NCBI GenBank assembly: GCA_001599595.1
Contig: BCHH01000001.1
Coordinates: 2,927,898 to 2,991,897, forward strand
From: Beverwykella pulmonaria
Taxonomy: Eukaryota; Ascomycota; Dothideomycetes; Pleosporales; Melanommataceae
Direction of reading: 5' to 3'
Length of the DNA: 64,000 nt
In this document: positions 54,775 to 64,000 of the stretch, one piece after another
Position numbering within the stretch: position 1 is the first letter of the stretch
How the letters are laid out: each line of letters opens with the position of its first letter
Program-made: the position numbers and the translations under genes
Notes under the pieces: generated by a model
The model's input: only the letters and a program-made list of their open reading frames with translations
Told to the model about the DNA's origin: nothing
The model's database searches: none

Positions 54775-55905
54775 ATGTTTCCCGCCCTCTTGCTCGCCTT
54801 GAGCCTTCTGGCTCGCACATCAGCTTCCCCCTCGACCACATGGCTCGAACTACAGCGCAGCGCCATCGTCAAGCTTGACACCCCGGGCTACCCGCTCTGG
54901 CTCATGGACAAGGCAAATGCGCCGATTTTGGAGCGCGAATCTGCAGATTATTATTGGGAGCAGGACAAGCCGAGTGCCGTGCTGCTTAACCTTACCATGT
55001 CGCTCGACAGCAAAACGCTCCTCCTGAACCACCGCGCCATTCTGCCCATGGAGAATGGAAACGCACCTCCCATGATCGATGCGTACCAAGTCCCTGCTGA
55101 AACCACACCAGCGCAAATCAGAGGACTCGCCGCAAACGGGCTCTTGAACAGGCAGTGGGAGGGCCTCACACTGGGCTTTCGTCATCTGGCGCTGGACTAC
55201 GACCGTCTGGTGTGGGCAGACCCAGAGTCGGGGCCGTACATGAACCACCAGCCGACGTTGCGATTCCGCATCTTGGGGCTGGGAGCGCATAAACGCAGCG
55301 ATGTGCTCGACGCCAGCCAGCAGATGGTCTTGCATGTTACCCTGGCTGACCAAAACCATCGCTCGTCAGATGCGCCAGAGCGCTCGTACCGCATCACCGA
55401 TATATCGGTCAAGAGTATGGAGCTCAGCTACGCGTATGCGCCGGCCCTCGAGCCGGAGCAAGACCAGTGCACGCGTTGGTCGTGGAGGTGCGCGGATAAA
55501 GGTCTTTACCAGGGCAACGGCAAGCCCGCATACCGCTTCATTTGGCGCTCACGCTTCGATACCTATGGGCGCATCGGCTCGCTACGGCATGCGGTTTTCA
55601 GGAAAATGAGCGTGTTGGGGAGATTTTGGCAGGATGCGGGGCCTGCCATGATGATGGCTTTTGGCTTCTTAATGGGGCCGATATTGCTGGTTTTCATAGG
55701 AGTGGTAGTGTACAGGAGGGTTGTCAAGAATCATTCCGAGGCCGTTAGGTCGCTGGCTGCATTTGATGATCGACTCTTGGGTGAGGAGGGTTTCGGGGAG
55801 AAATTTGTTGATGTGGAGGAGGAGGAGGAGGTGCCGCCACCGCTTCCGCCTCGGCCGGCGAGGAAGCAAGTTCTTATTGACTTGGAGGCTGGGGAGGAGG
55901 CGTGA
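54775..55905 (+). CDS. Type I membrane protein of the secretory pathway (unknown)
   Basis: A single exon of 376 residues. It begins with a clear signal peptide (MFPALLLALSLLARTSAS). The lumenal part of about 270 residues has one N-glycosylation sequon (NLT) and two cysteines (DQCTRWSWRC) that could pair. One membrane helix follows (AMMMAFGFLMGPILLVFIGVVVY), then a cytosolic tail with an acidic run and a proline-rich VPPPLPPRPARK, which could bind SH3 domains. The Trp-rich lumenal pattern is conserved-looking but I cannot name the family. Confidence 0.75.
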   Translation: MFPALLLALSLLARTSASPSTTWLELQRSAIVKLDTPGYPLWLMDKANAPILERESADYYWEQDKPSAVLLNLTMSLDSKTLLLNHRAILPMENGNAPPMIDAYQVPAETTPAQIRGLAANGLLNRQWEGLTLGFRHLALDYDRLVWADPESGPYMNHQPTLRFRILGLGAHKRSDVLDASQQMVLHVTLADQNHRSSDAPERSYRITDISVKSMELSYAYAPALEPEQDQCTRWSWRCADKGLYQGNGKPAYRFIWRSRFDTYGRIGSLRHAVFRKMSVLGRFWQDAGPAMMMAFGFLMGPILLVFIGVVVYRRVVKNHSEAVRSLAAFDDRLLGEEGFGEKFVDVEEEEEVPPPLPPRPARKQVLIDLEAGEEA

Positions 55906-56652
55906 GGCGAGTGTGTGGTTTGCCTGCGATCTAAGGTGCTCCTACAGGTTGTGACGTCCCTCGCACTCTCACGAACACTCCTCGCAGGTGAGAGCTTGTA
56001 GCACCTATGTATCGCATCAGCGCGCCTCGATCGCAGACATGATGCGTTTCCTTCAGCGTATGGAGTGCCTCAATGTTAATCCAATTTGCCACATACACAT
56101 TTCTCTCACTCTGTGACTCATGCTTTTTGGTCTCTTCTAAGCTGGCCATTCCCAGAACTAAAGTTCGCAGCTCACGAGCGCGCTCTCTGCCGTGCTTGGA
56201 GCCGCCCCGCGCTGTGATAGGTCACTGGCACAGGCCCGCGCCACAGTGGGATTGCACGGGGGTCACATGGCGACCCCGTGGTCGTCGTCGCTGAGCGAAT
56301 AGTAAACGTGCCCAAGTCTGTGCAGAGAGAACTCGTGAAGGCGAAACGGCAAGGTTGAGCTTGGTGGGTTCGAGACGCCTCCCCGCACTCGTGACCGCGC
56401 CGACGGGTCCTCCTATACGCCCTCGTTGCTGCGAATCCAATTCACTGGAAGCTGGCAGCAGGAACTAAGTTTGCAACGAGGGTTTATATCAGCTTTCTAC
56501 CTCGACGATTCGCCGATCCTCCACGTTCCTCGCTCTCGACCAGCCCACCTACCGATATTGTGGCTCCGGGCCATATTCCCGACCGACCTCGACCCTCTTT
56601 TGACCCGACAACAGACCCGCAGCAAGCCGAACACAACAACCACCTGGGGCCA
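55906..56652. other. Intergenic, promoter of the Zn2Cys6 gene
   Basis: No gene is supported. Partial open frames are seen, without conserved content. Confidence 0.4.
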
Positions 56653-59600
56653 ATGTCGACCGTTTCAGGTACCCCATCTAATGCTTCGCCTCCAGCTCCA
56701 CGGTCGGGAACGCAAGCCCAGCATACGCGCACATATCAGGTACGTCTCACGTCGTCGCCACAGAGCTACTTTGCCGTCCTGCGCGCAAGGCTACCTCTTC
56801 CCCGCCACCTGGGCATCGCTTTGGGCTAATTGAGTGAATTGAAGGCCTGTATCCCTTGTCGCCGAAGGAAAGTTCGCTGCGATCTGGGGCCTGTAGACCA
56901 TCCTCACGATCCCCCTTGCGTGCGCTGCAGGAGAGAGAGCAAGGAGTGCTTCTTCTCGGCCACCAGGCGCAAGCGGAAGCAGGACGGCGGCGACGACTAC
57001 GAAGACGAGACAGTCGACGACGACTACGAGCTCCGCAATGGCAGGAAGCGCATGCGATCAGGCCCCAGCAATGGCACTCCACTGCGCCGCCCCGAATCTC
57101 TCCACATTGCCCGCGCGACGCCCGCGACCGCCTACGTCTCCCAGCCGCTCACCCCAGGCGGCTCCGTGGGACGGTACGAGCCCTTGCGACGCCCCGCGAC
57201 AGCCGCTAACCCGTCCAACGATGAGGATGACCAGAAGATAAACAACGAGACCGTGGCGAGGCTGCAGGGCGGCGAGGTCTTCAGCGGCCACGATGCGCTG
57301 AACCTGCTGTTCGAGGCGGCAGGGCGCAATGGCGACATCGCGGCACACCATAGGACGGGGAGCGGCTCGAGCATGCGGCCAGGCATGGGCTCCGTCACAA
57401 CACCAGGCTCGCAGACAAACTTCTCCAGCCCGCAAACGAACGCGACACACGGCATCCGCGGCGAGCGGCATCAGGCGCCGACCGCGGCAGACCAGTCCGT
57501 GGACCCGGCCATATCACAACCGCATCCCAGTCTGCCGGAGCCCCCTAACGAGGTCGCACTTGCCGAAGCCATCAGGGCGTGGTCAAAGTTCCGCTTCGTC
57601 CGCGCTGGATGGCTTACGGCAAAGGAGGCGATTGCGTATATCGATTACTTCTATACCTATCTCTCCCCGCTGACGCCCATCGTTGTTCCAGACTATCGCG
57701 ATCATGCCACTCACGCCAAACTGCTCAAAGAAGAGCCGATGCTGGTTGTTACGCTGCTCACTATATCGTCCAGATTTGCGCCTCCCAACAGTCCCAGTAG
57801 CACCGGCGCAACTTCTAGGTCCTATCTGATCCACGAAAAGTTCTGGAAATATCTTCAGGGCATGATCGATCGCATGATATACGGACAAGAACAATTTGGA
57901 GGTGGCTTCTGTGGTGCGGGACAGCAACCTGGTTCAGATGTGAATCCGCTATCTCGCAAAGGTCTCCGCACCCTGGGTACCGTCGAGAGCCTGATGCTGC
58001 TCACCGAGTGGCATCCGCGTGCCTTACACTTCCCTCCCGGAGATGATGACGACGAGCTTGTTCTCTCGGATGACACGGGAGTACCAGATAGTACTTTGAC
58101 TCCCGCCGCTGGAGGACAACGCATAGACAGCTGGCTGGAGCCGTGCTGGCGTAGTGACCGCATGTGCTGGATGCTTCTTGGAAATGCCACCTCCCTTGCC
58201 TTTGAAATTGGCGTGTTCGACGATACCAGTGAAGCCGAATTTGAGGAGGCCAACCAACACCTCTCGCATGCAACTGTCAAGGCTTACTTTCGGCGGAAGA
58301 ACCACCTCAAAGATCTCTTGGTCATCTACGTGACGCAAACGTCTGGTAGACTTGGACTTTCGTCAATGCTTCCCAAGATCGAGCGTGAAAGCGATCTTCA
58401 GCTGCAAAAGACTCCCAATGAGTTGTATCAAGAGCGCGTGAGCCAGATCAAGGCGCCTCCGCCGCAGTTTGGCATGCGACCCGATGGCCAGCGTCTTCCA
58501 CTAGAAACAGTGGCTACTCAAGAACGGCACGCTGTGCAAGACTTGGTGCTTGATTTCTGGAGTCGGATTGCGAAAATCATGGAGATGGGTAACCTGAAGC
58601 TGTTCCCAAATCGACGCCAGACTCGAGAGCTATTGAAGTCAGGACGATATGAGGAGCTGCTGAAGTACTTCCAAACTCCATTGGTGGATTGGAAGAGGTC
58701 ATTCGAGCAGTCCACACATGGTGAGTTGTTCCCTGACTATTGTAATGCTTGTCTAACAACTACAAGTCCCGGCACAGCTACGACACGTCCTCACGATTGA
58801 GTACGAGTATACTCGTGTGTACCTGAATTCACTAGCTCTACAGGCAGTCGTTGAGCGGTGTACACATAACACACCCCTGCAATCTCACGCTCAGCCAAAT
58901 GGCGGTGCAGGCTCATCCACCTCTCGCGATGGCGGTGCGATTCCATTCAGCACTTTGGTCAAGTGGTATGGCAACGACAGACATTATATCAATGAAGTCA
59001 TCGATGCGAGCCGGAACGTTTTAAAGGCGGTAGTCGATGGTCTCTACCCGGGAGACTACCTCCGTCACGCGCCGGTTCGCACTTTCTTCCGAATCGTGTC
59101 CGTGGCCATCATTCTCCTCAAGACATTTGCCCTCGGCGCAACTGAAGATGATGTTGCTTACTCTCTTGGCTTGCTCGACCGCGGCGTAGAAGCCCTCCGC
59201 ACCTCCATTGTCGACGATGTGCACGTAGGGAACCGGTTCGCTGATCTAGTCGAAACGCTTACCCACCGCATCCGCGCCCGCTTCGTGCGTCTCGCAGCCA
59301 ACAGCTCCACAGGAATCTCGCGCGCAGGAAGCGGATCGCCCACGCGCGCCGGTACTCAAATACCTATGATGCCGCCTCCACAACCACTTCACCAAGGTCA
59401 TCTCGCGCCACCATACGGCGGTCCCGTATCCGGTTACCAGAACCACCCTACATCCGTCCCCGGTAGCCCGTCTCTCGGCGTTAGTGCGAGCGGCCGAGCC
59501 ACACCGAACCTCAATCACCCTCTCTGGGGCATCAGCAATGAGACGTACGATCCGAACTCGAACAGCATCTCTATCATGCCACCTCCTGGATTCGCGCCAA

Positions 59601-59830
59601 ACGGGTACAACAACAACAACTGGCAGACCCAGACGCAGTATCATATGGGGATTGGAAGAGAGGGGAGTCAGAGCGCTGGGTATGAGCAGGATTGGCTTGC
59701 GCTGCCGCTAGATCCGTTGCTGGACCAGTGGGGCGCGGATATCAGTCAGACAGCCATGGGACCTGATGTTGGGGGTTTGGACATGCTCGATATCTTGCTG
59801 AATATGGGAGGACCGCCTGGTTCAGCTTAA
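56653..59830 (+). CDS. Zn2Cys6 transcription factor, ARO80-like
   Basis: Three exons, join(56653..56739,56845..58720,58767..59830), 1008 residues. The 105-base first intron places TYQ directly before ACIPCRRRKVRCDLGPVDHPHDPPCVRCRRESKECFF, a complete six-cysteine binuclear zinc cluster at about residues 30-65, followed by basic ATRRKRKQ. The long CX insert with the D-L-G-P-V-D word is what I associate with Aro80, the activator of aromatic amino acid catabolism. The middle region (RFVRAGWLTAKEAIAYIDYFYTYLSPLTPIV ... CWRSDRMCWMLLGNATSLAFEIGVF) is the fungal-specific transcription factor domain. The tail is Gly/Pro/Asn-rich and ends in WGADISQTAMGP...LDMLDILLNMG, a plausible acidic-hydrophobic activation segment. 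Confidence 0.85.
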
Positions 59831-60731
59831 GTGGTGAAGAAGACGGAGGGGAGTATTTATGGGGAATTATGATTTTGCACGAAATGGCGAAGGGGGAGTG
59901 GGGAGATACCCAGACATCGGATCTATTTGCTGTCTATATCTTTTTTTTATTTGTCTGTATCGACTGTACGGTATGATGTTTAACCTATTTTTTCCTACTA
60001 TTGTGCTGCTTTATCAAAAATGGGTTTGATAAAATCTTTGGGAAAAGGCGGGGTATTTGTAGTCGAGAAAAGCTTAGGCTTGCTTTTACTCTCTTGATAT
60101 TCTACGAGATGAGGATAAATATGTGTATAAATTCGGCGAAATAGACAGATAGATAGTGAGAGGATAATGAATGAATGGTTTGCGTGAGGGGCAGGTCTGC
60201 TTTACTGCTCCTGTGATGCATGTCGTCCACCTCATGTCTTAGGATTGGGTTTTAGGCCATCTCCATGATAAATATCCGTCACCACGTACCGAGAAGTACT
60301 CCGTAACGAGAAGTTTCTACTATTTAACCATCTTACATCTCTCCACACAGGTCTATCAAGCCACAGTTGGTATACCATCGTTCTTCAGCTATTTCTTCAC
60401 CTAAAGCCGGCATGTGGAGAAAAATATTGTAGTGTTAGCGATGCTGTTGATGATCTCGTTATCGCCTCGAAATCCGCTCTGAACGCTATGCCCCTGTTCA
60501 ACGATGAGTTTTGACAAGACTCTAGATTTCGGGGCAATCGTAGGGTAGTTCAGTCGCAAAAGATTTGACTTCTAAGGGTCTAAGTTCGCCTTACACCAAT
60601 GCACGCGGACGTCGCTTGAGACAAGCTAAAGCCATAGTTCAACAGTACCTTTACCCGTACAAAGAGAAAGCCGTCTCTGATTTCTGTCACAGTCTGGTGT
60701 CCCCAGAAAACCTGTGCGAGTGAAATATATA
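59831..60731. other. Intergenic, left part of the second accessory stretch
   Basis: Contains the Zn2Cys6 gene 3' region. Short fragments of coding-like text occur (for example VDDLVIAS near 60440) but cannot be assigned. It leads into the Fot1/pogo relic. Confidence 0.4.
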
Positions 60732-61318
60732 CCTGCAATAGCGTTTAGTGCCACCCGCCACCTACCTGAAGCAGACAGGCCACTCAAGCCTCCTCACTAT
60801 AACTTGGCTAAGCGGTTTGAGAAACGTCGAACAGAGCTCGTAGCGAGGAAGAACAAGCCGCAGGACTGGAACTGATATAATACCTATGATAAGGTCACCC
60901 GCTGGTTTGAGGTGATTGGGAAGGACTTCCAGAGAATGTCTATAATATGGACGAGACTAGAGTAATGCTAAGTATACTAAATTCTGTCAGAGTCCTTTTT
61001 GGTAAGAGTGATATACAACGCCATAGAGTAGAGCATGCGGCGAAAGAGGCCAAGAAGGTTAGACAAAGACTAATAAGAAGACTGAGAAAGATGCTAAGAA
61101 GGCTGCCAAAGAGGCCGACATTGTCCGTCTACGCTAGGGGTAGAGGAAGCTACTACGGCTAAGAATAAACGCAGTCGGAAGCGGAAGAGTGCGCGCCAGA
61201 GTAGGAAGCTGGTGACCCCGAGCCAAGGGCCAAAGTAGCACGGACGAGCGAAGCACAAGTTAAGGAGGTTGAGATTATCCCAAAACCATATAGAGCCCCG
61301 GAGGCAAAGATGTATTAA
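60732..61318 (+). mobile_element. Degenerate, internally deleted Fot1/pogo-type DDE transposase
   Basis: Blocks of translated similarity in shifting frames. They read LAKRFEKRRTELVARKNKPQDWN, then after a stop TYDKVTRWFEVIGKDFQ, then in another frame PENVYNMDETRVMLSILNSVRVLFGKSD, which contains the first catalytic aspartate of the DDE domain. The central catalytic part is missing and the text resumes as KEAKKVRQRL and the basic tail KNKRSRKRKSARQSRK. Stops, at least two frameshifts and a deletion of several hundred codons make it dead. I could not find terminal inverted repeats, so the element borders are only approximate. Confidence 0.7.
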
Positions 61319-62032
61319 GCGAAAGAGCAATCATGAATTAAGGTCGTCATCATACTTTTGCCGTCTTGTGCTCGCTGTCCTCTTCACTGCGCGTTATTGT
61401 GTCTTGTGGTGGCTATAGTTGTCGCCGTGCTCGCGATCAATGTGTATTCCGGTTGAAGTGGACGGCTCGCTTGCTACGCTAAATAGATATTCCATATTTT
61501 TCTACTGATTTACAGAGGGCCTCTTTCTAATGAGAAACAGAGTTCCTTCCTTACAGCACCACTGTTAAGCTCTTACTACTCTATAATATTTATTAACGGT
61601 CTTATCTAAGCCCTAGAACCTTGCTACGATGTTAGGAAGTCATTATCAGCCTTGTGTCTGCTGTTGCACCCTCCATCGTACTTACCATACACAGTATCGT
61701 TATTTCAATTTTGACACGGCCCGCTACCCCCTAAATCTCTCTCTACCCATTCCTTTTTTCTCTAGAGCTCTCTGGCGGCCTTCATACCTTACACAGTATA
61801 ACGTGCTATTGCGTAGTCAAGATAGCAATGGAGAACTTTAAAAAACTTGTCATGTATTAGTATTAGTAGATATAGGACACCTGACGTTCAGGCTAGGGCT
61901 CCGCTGAGGGTGCAGTGCAAGGCGAAGCGCAGCCGGCACTCCTGCCTGGGCTGCGCGGCTGAAAACTCCACAGCGTCCCGCCATTGCCTGCCTCCACTCC
62001 ACTTCCATGCCGCAAGATCATCTACTCCAAGG
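61319..62032. other. Intergenic, promoter side of the NB-ARC/TPR gene
   Basis: No gene is supported. The last 180 bases are open in several frames and are probably 5' leader. Confidence 0.4.
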
Positions 62033-64000
62033 ATGGCCAATGAGTTTCACGGGCCTATTGACGGCCATGTCGTCGTTCCTGCTCCGCACTGCGGGCCGGG
62101 CGGGACGATGAACTTCAATTTTGGAGGGCCCACCCTGGCGAACGGTACGCTACACTCTACAATTAGCTTCTCAGCTAACAGTCTACAGGGCAACAACAAA
62201 AACGTGAGCCCTTCTCAACAGTCCCATTCAGCCGAGACGCTGACTTCGTGGATCGTCCCAGCATCTTAGCGTGGGTCCGCGAGAAATGTGCGAGACCAGC
62301 CAGTCGCGCCGCCCTCGTTGGTCTCGGGGGTGTAGGGTATGCTAGCTACTCCTGATCGACTGCGCTTTACGTTTGACAACACTGCAGCAAGTCGCAGCTC
62401 GCCATCCAGTACTGCCACGACGTCCGTGAAGCGTCGCCGCAGACCTGGGTGTTCTGGGTGCACGCCAGCACCCGGGCACGCTTTGAAGAAGCATACCAAG
62501 GCATCGCGGATCAGCTAGAGCTTCCTGGCCGAAACGACCCCAAGATCAACACCCTCCAGCTAGTGAGGAACTGGCTGCGCGACGAGGCCAACGGGGGGTG
62601 GACTATGGTGCTAGACAATGCAGATGATATTGAAGTGTTCTATCCAAAGCCAAAACGCAGAAGGGGCGATTCTGCGGACACGCCAGCGGCGTTGGCAGCG
62701 TTCCTGCCCCAGAGCCGCAATGGATCTATCTTGGTCACGTCGCGAAGCAAGGATGCAGCAACCCGGCTAGTAGGAGACTATAAGAACATAAAGGACGTGC
62801 ATGCTATGGACGAGGGCCAAGCCATGCAGCTTTTACAGAACAAGTTGTGCGATATTTCAGAGGAAGGTGAGATCATAGCTCTAATCCATGCCCTTAATTG
62901 CATACCTCTTGCAATTAGCCAAGCAGCGGCGTACATTAACCAGGGTGCGCGAATGACGGTATCGCGCTACGTGCAGGAGTTCCAGAAGAATGACAAGAAA
63001 AAAAGCAGCCTACTTAACAGGGACGCGGGCGACCTCCGTCGCGATGAAAGCGCGACAAATTCTGTAGTAACTACGTGGGAGATGTCGTTCAAGCAGATCC
63101 GCAAAGAGAGGCCCTCAGCGGCAGACTTGCTGTCACTAATGAGCTTCTTTAATCCGCAGGGGATTCCGGAATCAGTGCTTCGCGTTCACGCAACTAGTGC
63201 AAAGGCTAGAGCTGATAATGGCATTCACAATATCAACGACAACGATGACGACGACGACGACGATGATGACGACGGCAGTGGCTTTAACGACGACCTGGAC
63301 ATTCTCCTGGCCTACTCATTAGTAAGAGTGACGGCAGATAGCGACGTGTGCGAGATGCATCAGCTTGTGCAGTTCTGCACAAGGGAGTGGCTGTCTTTCA
63401 ATGAGGCTGAACGGTGGAGGAGGAAGTTTATAGCATTAATGGCAAGAGAGTTTCCCTGCGGGAGCTTTGAGAACTGGGCGAGGTGTCAAACATTGTTTCC
63501 TCATGTAGTGCAAATGTTTGAGAATAAGCCAGCTCAGGAGGAACTGCTAGAGGACTGGGCACAAGTGCTCAGCAACGCTGGGTGGTACCTATGGATGAAG
63601 GGGCAATATAGGGAAGCTGAAAGCATAGTGATAAAGGCTGTCAAGACAAGAGAGAGCATAGCAGGGCAGGTCCATCTTGGTACACTAAATAGCGTGAGCA
63701 TCCTAGCGTTGGTGCTGCTGTATCAGGGGAAGTACAAGGCGGCCGAGGAGATGAACCAGCGAGCGCTGGAGGGATATAGGAAGGCGCTGGGGAAAGAGCA
63801 CCCTGACACGCTGACTAGCGTGAGCAACCTGGCGTTGGTGCTGCAAAATCAAGGGAAGTACGAGGCGGCCGAGGAGATGAACCGGCGAGCGCTGGAGGGA
63901 AGAGAGAAGGCACTGGGGAAAGAGCACCCTGACACGCTAACTAGCGTAAGCAACCTAGCAGCCGTGCTGCAAAATCAGGGGAAGTACAAGGCGGCTGAGG
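62033..64000 (+). CDS. NB-ARC/TPR STAND receptor (NLR-like), cut by the window end
   Basis: Exons join(62033..62144,62189..62336,62388..>64000), 624 residues so far with no stop. Introns of 44 and 51 bases give LANG/QQQKREPFSTVPFSRDADFVDRP and LVGLGGVG/KSQLAIQY. A short Gly/His-rich N-terminal segment (about 37 residues with GTMNFNFGG) precedes the NB-ARC domain: P-loop GLGGVGKS (82-89), Walker B TMVLDNADD (about 158-165), GSILVTSRSKDAA, and the winged-helix region with SFFNPQGIPESVL. An Asp run (about 371-382) interrupts the latter. From about 480 onward come TPR units; from 522 the 42-residue unit NLALVLQNQGKYEAAEEMNRRALEG...ALGKEHPDTLTSVS repeats almost unchanged. Such fungal receptors act in non-self recognition and regulated cell death. 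Confidence 0.9.
63677..64000 (+). repeat. 126-base tandem TPR-coding repeats, continuing past the window
   Basis: The word GACACGCT(G/A)ACTAGCGT(G/A)AGCAACCT occurs at about 63803 and 63929, exactly 126 bases apart, and the units between differ at few positions. A more diverged unit starts near 63677. Such near-identity between adjacent units points to recent duplication or gene conversion. Confidence 0.9.

Noticed and set aside
60430..60520. Reverse-transcriptase-like text VDDLVIASKSAL
   Set aside because: Only a dozen residues, no supporting neighbours in any frame; chance is likely.

Overview
The window looks like nuclear DNA of a filamentous ascomycete (Pezizomycotina, perhaps a dothideomycete; the class is inference). 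The evidence is many short GT-AG introns of about 43 to 70 bases with CTAAC/CTGAC-type branch points, fungal gene families (Zn2Cys6 regulator, P450s, UNC93-like transporter, STAND/NLR receptors), a Ty1/copia retrotransposon and a Fot1/pogo transposon relic. Most gene models below were built by hand by joining exons whose splice junctions keep a conserved reading frame.

Layout. (1) 1-5.9 kb: a cut gene end, a DUF4112 protein and, head to head with it, the mRNA decapping enzyme DCP2. (2) 5.9-21.3 kb: an accessory, repeat-rich island. It holds a 210-base tandem repeat, a small cysteine-rich possibly secreted protein, a short non-LTR retroelement insertion with a 16-base target duplication, a GC-rich minisatellite, a complete copia element (9169-14553) with identical LTRs but three in-frame TGA codons, a 145-base assembly gap, a cyclase-family gene, a solo LTR, an NLR-type N-terminal-domain protein without NTPase, and a shortened HSP70 derivative. 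(3) 21.7-36 kb: an AlkB-like dioxygenase, a UNC93-like transporter, a P450 with a premature stop, a PI-specific phospholipase C, an F-box protein and an intact P450. (4) 37.5-47.5 kb: a single-pass membrane protein, a Q/Y/P-rich glycine-zipper protein, a COMPASS Shg1-domain protein with a huge RS-like tail, and a small probable complex I subunit. (5) 48-60 kb: dense housekeeping genes (CofD/UPF0052, GEP4 phosphatase, SmD3, Irc6/AAGAB-like adaptin-binding protein, methyltransferase, type I membrane protein, ARO80-like Zn2Cys6 factor). (6) 60-64 kb: a second accessory stretch with a broken Fot1/pogo transposase and the 5' part of an NB-ARC/TPR receptor whose TPR units are nearly identical and run off the window end.

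Functionally there is no clear gene cluster. Housekeeping blocks (RNA decay, splicing, chromatin, lipid signalling, mitochondria) alternate with two rapidly evolving islands carrying transposons and innate-immunity-like receptor genes. The strongest candidates for new biology are the incomplete NLR-like and HSP70-like genes lying together at 17-21 kb, and the TPR receptor at the right edge.
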